Positions 58,055-64,000 of a DNA stretch of 64,000 nt are shown here, piece by piece. The stretch covers positions 558,001 to 622,000 of the forward strand of contig NW_017265162.1 in assembly GCF_001638985.1 (NCBI RefSeq), read 5' to 3'. The DNA is from Phycomyces blakesleeanus NRRL 1555(-). Taxonomy: Eukaryota; Mucoromycota; Mucoromycetes; Mucorales; Phycomycetaceae. Within the stretch, counting starts at the first letter, position 1. The number at the start of each line of letters is the position of its first letter. The translations under genes were made by a program, and so were the position numbers. The notes beneath the pieces were generated by a model that was not told where the DNA came from, ran no database searches, and saw nothing but the letters and a program-made list of their open reading frames with translations.

Positions 58055-60934
58055 GGCGTATATATATATATATATTCAATTCTTTAGAATTATATATATA
58101 TAAAAATCAAATTAACAGTACCTCCCAAATACTAATAAAAAAAAAAGAGAGAGAATGCTGATTTTTGAAAATGTAATCCAGTCACATATTATTATTTTTT
58201 GGCTTTTAGCTTTTAGCTTTTTGGTTGTCATTTCTTGAGTTTAGGCTTAATTTTTTTTTAAAAAAAAAATGTCCAGATTATGTTTAAATTTATGTAGCTT
58301 ATATTGATTAATGATATATATATATATAAAATTAGACTTTTCAATGGCAACAGTTGCTTAGCAACACTCGCTCTCACTCACTCAGTCACTCATATAAATA
58401 TACAAGTAATTTTTGTTTTGATTTTGTCTATTCATTTTCAATTTTGGCAGTTTTTTTTTTAAAAAAGAAAGAGCATTTTTCTGCTTCCACATAAAATTCA
58501 TGGAAACAGCCATCATAGTATATTTAGTAGTTCTATTTTCTTTCTATATGTTCTAGGAGGAGTATCCAAGGCTTCTCCTATCCAATAAGTGGCCCCATTA
58601 TTGTTACTGCAATCATCATTGTTTACTAAGCAAAAACTCACAACATCAAGAGTTGGACTCTTTTGTATCAATTAGGAGATTTAGTTATATAATATTAGCC
58701 TTACACTACGGGAGAAAAAGTGGGGATTATGGAGAATACTATAGAAATGACTTTGCCAAAACTACCATCGGAATCAGTACCTTCTTTCCTATAGTGTTTT
58801 TGACCTATCTTTTTTTTAGTGGCAAAGTACTTTTCAAAAGTCTTAAATCAAGCTTGAATCCTGAGCATCTCGTTACTTTAATTGGAGTCCATAACGCTGT
58901 AGTTTTTAGAACAAAAAATGAAGAAAGGTGTGGTATAACAGATAGGCTCAGTCCCAGATATATGTATTGTAATGTAGCAATTTGTTTTTGTTATAATGTG
59001 TTTTTCCTCCTTAAACAGCCCTTGTTTAAAGAAACAGATGTTTTGATGGTCAAATATAATGGGGTTTACTTTTTTTTTTGAAAAGAGAAAAAGTAGATTA
59101 CTGAAAATGTTTGGCTCTATAGGACTTTTTACCCTTTGGCTTTCATACTTGGACGAAAGGGAAGTGCCTTTTCTTAATATCTTCTTCTTTTGTGATCTAA
59201 ACTAAAATAGATTATTATTAAAAAAAACAGAGACGTAGACTACATTTTTCGATTGGCTCTAGGGCTGCATCTTCTTCCTCTTCCTCTCACTAAAGTTGAC
59301 AAATGATATTAAACCCTCAATCTTTAAAGATCTTGCTCGACAACTTCGTTAATTTTGAATTCTAAAAGTTAGGCAAAGAATTAGGATAAGAAATAAGATC
59401 AGAGAATTTATATACAACGATTTTATACTTTTTTTTTGGAACTACCAAAAGGCATAATGTATTTTACATAAATGGTTTAACACGTTCCGAATAGACATAT
59501 TCCACTCCAATATGCATCCAAAGAGTGGTCAATATACATACACATTTTATTAAAAATAAAATTTAAAGTTAGCTCTAATAAGTAGTTGGGCTGTCCATTG
59601 GAACCTATAAGAACTGGCTATCAACAGTCTTTTATTCTAAAGACCAACCTGCCAGCAAGTTCGATGGTTATATTTCTTCCCAAAACTTCTTCTGAAGCTG
59701 GAACTGCTCTTGAGAACTGGCCATTATGACCGATTAATGCTTGCCAGTTGATCAAAGCGTCTAACTCAATTGGAGTACTACCACAATGTACTATATAAAT
59801 ACCTATGTGGCCCAATTTTTATGGAATATGAACCTACTAATCATACTTCTCATTCAATCATATGAACCATGAGAAATATATCTTGCTTTTTAGGACAAGG
59901 TATAGGCGTAGGGTGTTCTGGTATAAAATGACTATTGCTGAGCATTAAGGGTACACAGTTACCAGCCCAATCCAAATATATCCTTCAATAGTGTATCATG
60001 AGTAGTCCTACCAAACAACACTTGTTTCAATTCACTCGGTCGTTCTTTGCTTAGCCCAACAAAAGTCTTATCTTCTTTCGCACTTCAATTAACGCTAGCT
60101 TTGGAAACTGCAAAATAGGAATAACAATCGAGTAAAAGTAGACCTTGAAATTTTGATAGTATGAAATTCACAATTGATAATAATTAATCGAATCATATAA
60201 AACAAAATGCGGTCTTTTCTTGTAATGTATTGAAACCATACGTCTATGCCTTTTTTTTACATAGCCAGCTTAAGACAGAAAATTGACCAATCAAATATTG
60301 ATGAATTCAAAAAAAAATTAAAACTGACCAATTGAAAGGGAGAATCAGTGCGCAAGGCAAAGAAAAACGCACAATAAAATATATATATATATTCATTCTG
60401 AGAGTGGGAAAACAATATAATTGTAAGAATATGAGACTTGGTTGGCTCAAAACATCTTTCTTTCTTTTCTCTCTCTCTCTTTTAAAGATCACCTGGGAGG
60501 CTCAGACCCTTTAAGTTGCCTTAATATTCAATTCTTTTATTTATATATTTATATTTAACTCACATGATATTAGAGGCGCTTCTTCCTTTCAAATGAGCGA
60601 TATATATATATATAAAGAACTCCAAATAAAAATAAAATAAAGCTCGAAATCAAAACCAAATATATATTATATATATATATATTGATCTTCACACACAAAA
60701 GAACGAAAGAACGAAAGAACGAAAGAGAGAGAGAGAGAGAGAAAGGAAGGAAGAATTAGTAAGTGAGTTAAAGTATGTTTAACCCCCCCAAAGAAGACAA
60801 AAAGGCATTCTCTCTTTTTTCCTTAACACCAAAAGCTATACCCCTTTTTCTTTAATTCATTTTTTTTTTAAAAAATAAAAAAAAATAAAAAAAAAATTAA
60901 AATAAAAAGGAAACCTCAATAGTCATTAAAAGCA
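58055..60934. other. Gene-poor intergenic region between divergent genes (Pcc1 and TM protein)
   Basis: About 2.9 kb. AT-rich, with TA runs and GAAC/GA repeats (60702-60745) close to the next gene. A 142-codon open stretch at 58653-59081 (plus) and open fragments at about 59621-60110 (minus) have fairly balanced composition but no family I recognise, and both are flanked by stops. They may be decayed mobile-element or gene fragments. Confidence 0.45.
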
Positions 60935-62037
60935 ATGGCCCTCGCTACATTTGGAATCATCACTCGCCGTTGGAAACCAACCTACTTATCAGTCGATAGC
61001 TATAACTCTTACCGTGGTTTATCAGATCATGTAAAATATCATTTATTCATTTATTGAAACAAGATATTCAATACTAATATTAATATTATCGTCTCGCTAA
61101 TCTTAATCTTAATCTCTAAAAAAAAACATAGATACCAGAAAATCTATTTCTCGAGCGCATTACAGATCTAAACCTATTCATCGAAAAAAACTACCCTCAT
61201 GTTTATCCGGATTCATATATGTTCCTTGTTGCAATCATCCTCATCATACTTGCAGCCGTATTCTCAATTGTGACTAGAGTTCTCGACATATCCCTCTGGT
61301 ACCCTCTTCTTATTCTCATTGCTCCTGCCCTCATTGCATATTGGACTACAAGAAGACGAGGCTTCTATTATCTTCGATTGAACAAGGTATGAAGACTTTT
61401 ATACATTATTATTAACAATAATATCATCTTATTCAAAGTTTCACAAATGAATTACAAAATTACATATTTGTGTGTGTTATGTGCTATGTGTGTTATGTGT
61501 GTTATGTGTGTGTGAATGTGTAATTATGTGTATGTATTGATACTTACATATTTTTAATTTTTTTTTTTTAAGTTTTACGATTCTTTATACACACACCTCA
61601 AAGAAATCAGCTCAAATGATGCACCTCATCACATCCGGTGGGGCTATCGAAGACTGAGAGACGACGACACCGCAGATACACTTCACCTAACACAAGATAT
61701 CTCTCATTGGCGGATTGCATTTGTAATTGAAATTATCCAACTTGATCCTGAAATCGATCACTCTCACAACGGCCAAGAAGTGTTGCCAGCTTACAACGCA
61801 GCTTCTCAGGATGTCGTTCTTGACATTGGTCCAGATATCATAGTACGACCAACTGCCGAGCAACATAACGGAGACCAGGAGGAGGGGGCTGTTCAGGGGA
61901 TCACAACCACAACCAACACCATCAGCAACAGATCCGCCACAAATGATAACAATACCCTGATGGCCGAGCCTCCTACATATCGCCAATCCATAGACTTGGG
62001 AACCCCTCCACCTTACCTCCGTCCACCCCAAGATTAA
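60935..62037 (+). CDS. Hypothetical membrane protein with two TM segments and PY motifs
   Basis: Three exons: 60935-61030, 61132-61386, 61573-62037 (271 aa). I do not recognise the family. Two adjacent hydrophobic segments (about residues 56-76, FLVAIILIILAAVFSIVTRV, and 82-98, LWYPLLILIAPALIAYW) form a likely helical hairpin followed by TTRRRG, which would place both termini in the cytosol. The C-terminal third is hydrophilic and ends with PPTY and PPPY motifs (MAEPPTYRQS, PPPYLRPPQD). Such PPxY motifs bind WW domains of Rsp5/Nedd4 ubiquitin ligases, so an adaptor or cargo role on an endomembrane is a reasonable inference. Codon composition and clean splice junctions support a real gene. Confidence 0.65.
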
Positions 62038-62460
62038 AAAAAAACTTATCATAATAACCATATTAACCATATTAATAATAATAACTGTATTTTTTTTCAT
62101 TCATTCAGTGTATTTATTTTTCCTTTTTCCTTTTTCCTTAGTCTTTATTTGTTTTGTTTTGTTTTGCTTTGTTTTGCCCATTGACATTTACCCTTTCATT
62201 TAATTTACTTTGTTCATTTTTCAAATAACATTTTTAATAACTATATAATGTTATCAAATATACGTGCAAAAATATTCATATTAATATCTATTACCTGTTT
62301 TAATAGTCTACACACAATATGTATATATAGACTTCTTTAAACTTCTTTATAGGTTATTTTGATGTTTTGTTTTGTTTTATTTCTTTTATCTTTTCTTCTT
62401 ATTTTTACAAAACGGAGGAGTGGGTGGCGGGGGAGGAAAAAAATATCATACATTTCTTTT
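62038..62460. other. Intergenic region between convergent genes
   Basis: About 420 bp of 3' flank shared by the TM protein and the Nop4-like gene. T-rich, with a G-rich patch near 62416-62440. No gene seen. Confidence 0.55.
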
Positions 62461-63886
62461 TCAAGAGCGGTCCTCTCTTGGGTTTGCCTTTGTTCTAAGG
62501 GAATTTTCTAATGAGAACTCGACCGTCAATCTCTTTCCATCAAACACCTCGGGATTGTTGTTGAGGTATCTCAGAGCAGCAAGAGCATGGGCATGGGTAG
62601 TGTATTCCAAGAAACCATAACCCTTACTACGCTCCATCTTCGAGGCAGCGTCAATTCTGTCTTTGCTTCGAATAATCTTGGCCTGCTTGACGCGAGGCTT
62701 GTACTGCCATCCTTCTTCCTTCTCCTCTTTTGTCAAGTCAGACCGCAACTTGGCCTTGACCTCCTCCTTAAATTTGGGAATGCTCTGGAAGCCCAGCTTC
62801 TTGAGCTCTTGATCATCAATGTTCAAAGGAAGGTTACGGACTGACAGACGAGTTCGGGACATATAGAGAGATGGGTTGCTACTGATCTGCTTTCTGCGGT
62901 TAGAGAATGCCATCTGACGCTTCTGGAGTTCGGCAGGTGTGATTGTGGCAGCTGCAGGTGTATTGGGGAAAATGACACCCTCTCGCATGAGATACAAACT
63001 ACGCTTATCTTCCTTTTTCTTAAGGTTCTGCTTATCCTCTTTGATCTTTGTAGCCTGGGTTCGGTCAACTGCCCGTGTGACATCCAGTACGCGGCCATGG
63101 AGAGTGAACTTCATACCCAAGCTTGATCCACCGTCAGGAGCCAAGATACTCTTGTGCAAAGTACCCTTCTTCTTCTTCTCTCTCTTGGACATCAACGAGT
63201 TGATGGCCGACTGATCATCAGTTTCCTCCTTTTGTGACATTTTCTTCATCTCCTCAGCATCTTCCAAGCACTTGTCGGCATCTTCCTTGTTAAACATACA
63301 GACAAATCCAGAACCTCTTGAAAGACCAGTTTCAGGGTCTCTAGTGATACGTGCATAACGAACTCTGCCCCATTGAGTGAAACTACAGCCCCCAGAAAAA
63401 ATCAAAATAAAATAAAATAAAATAAAGGTGTGGTTAGTAAGATTTTGTGCTTTTAACGTATAATAATAATAACAGTAATAGGCGTGTAACTCACAGTTCT
63501 TTAAGGTCTGCCTCTGTGGTCTCGAACAACAAGTTACGGATAAAAAGTGTGGTTCCCTCAGTCGTCTGGGGAAGTGTACGTTCCTTTTTCGCAAACTTTT
63601 CCTTGACTTCTTCTTCTTCATCATCATCTTCCTTTTCTTCATCAGAGTCAGAGTCGGAATCAGAGTCGGAATCGGAATCAGATTCCGATCCTGAGTCTTC
63701 ACTGACTTCCTTCATTTCAGTATCCTCCTCTTCAACAGCCTTTTCAGCTACAGGTACAACGGGAGCAGCCTTGGCGGCCTTGGCAGCTTCTCTATCTTCA
63801 ATCTTCTTGAAGCGATCTTTGGACAAGGACCAATCAACAGCAATAGTTCTACCAGCATGTTCAGTGGCGTTCAATGCAGCCATAGC
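62461..63886 (-). CDS. Nop4/RBM28-type nucleolar RNA-binding protein, 3' part
   Basis: The gene enters from beyond the right edge. Two exons are visible: 63886-63495 and 63382-62461 (438 codons). The protein starts mid-RRM (AALNATEHAGRTIAVDWSLS) and continues with a long acidic tract of alternating Ser-Asp (about 63600-63720), as in nucleolar proteins. The next RRM has RNP2 in TTLFIRNLLFETTEADLKEL and RNP1 in SRGSGFVCMF. The last RRM starts TRLSVRNLPLNIDDQELKKL and ends with KGYGFLEYTTHAHALAALRY and the basic tail ANPREDRS. Multiple divergent RRMs with this order fit Nop4 (yeast) / RBM28 (human), needed for 27S pre-rRNA processing and 60S assembly. The intron upstream of 63886 extends at least to the window end. 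Confidence 0.9.
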
Positions 63887-64000
63887 CTACATATATTTAC
63901 ATTTATATTTATATATAATTAGCAAAAACAAATAAATAAACAAACAAACAAGCAAGAATCAATTAAGAAAAGATTTCATTGAAAATCTCAATATTTAAGC
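63887..64000. other. Intron of the Nop4-like gene reaching the window edge
   Basis: AT-rich, with AAAT/AAAC repeats and no coding frame. It ends in a normal TATGTAG acceptor at 63887-63893 (minus strand). The donor is not identified here. Confidence 0.5.

Noticed and set aside
1..64000. tRNA genes anywhere in the window
   Set aside because: I looked for B-box (GGTTCGANNC) sequences on both strands and found none paired with an A-box. The A-box-like TGGCACAATCGG at 17118 has no B-box downstream.  A tRNAscan run would settle this.

Overview
This is nuclear DNA of a filamentous fungus, most likely an early-diverging Mucoromycota (Mucorales-like) species. The genes are broken by many short GT-AG introns (about 50-150 bp). 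Intergenic DNA is very AT-rich and full of microsatellites. The gene set is fungal: class IV chitin synthase, P-type plasma-membrane H+-ATPase, allantoate-permease-type transporter and a perilipin-like protein. Assignment to Mucoromycota is an inference from gene style, not from a marker gene. No tRNA, rRNA, CRISPR array or bacterial-type operon was seen.

Layout, left to right: the 5' end of an MFS transporter (minus, 1-313); a Snx41/Atg20-type sorting nexin (plus, 1376-3460); a Tcd-type tRNA t6A dehydratase (minus, 3638-5529); gamma-COP (plus, 6886-11113). Then a run of minus-strand genes: mitochondrial acyl carrier protein (11741-12291), Snx3 (12949-13873), perilipin-like protein (14481-15968), plasma-membrane H+-ATPase (17859-20939), class IV chitin synthase (25104-29529) and a RhoGEF (32016-34557). 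Next come a Pfa4-type DHHC palmitoyltransferase (plus, 37613-39336), a Cdc15/Hof1-type F-BAR-SH3 protein (minus, 39528-42550), a kelch-repeat protein (plus, 44089-46613), a Vps9-domain Rab5 GEF (plus, 47932-51973), a SAAL1-like armadillo protein (plus, 54838-56320), an orphan small protein (minus, 56751-57032), the KEOPS subunit Pcc1 (minus, 57584-58054), a two-TM protein with PY motifs (plus, 60935-62037) and the 3' part of a Nop4/RBM28 RNA-binding protein (minus, 62461 to beyond the right edge).

Exon models were built by hand. Splice phases were checked so that every complete model has a length divisible by three. Several exons are too short to show as open reading frames: all of Pcc1, an 18-nt microexon in the F-BAR gene, and the last exon of the H+-ATPase.

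Functional themes: endosome/Golgi traffic (Snx41, Snx3, gamma-COP, Vps9 GEF, and Pfa4, which in yeast is needed for chitin synthase export), cell wall and polarity (chitin synthase, RhoGEF, F-BAR, kelch) and tRNA t6A/ct6A modification (Pcc1 and Tcd). These are ordinary eukaryotic genes in an apparently normal order; I see no biosynthetic or defence cluster. The most interesting signals are a stop codon embedded in the last splice donor of the H+-ATPase, a hairpin-rich segment with a U4-like kink-turn motif at 17101-17225, a 170-bp MITE at 46821-46990, two GC-AG introns, and a Vps9 domain interrupted by a long disordered insert.
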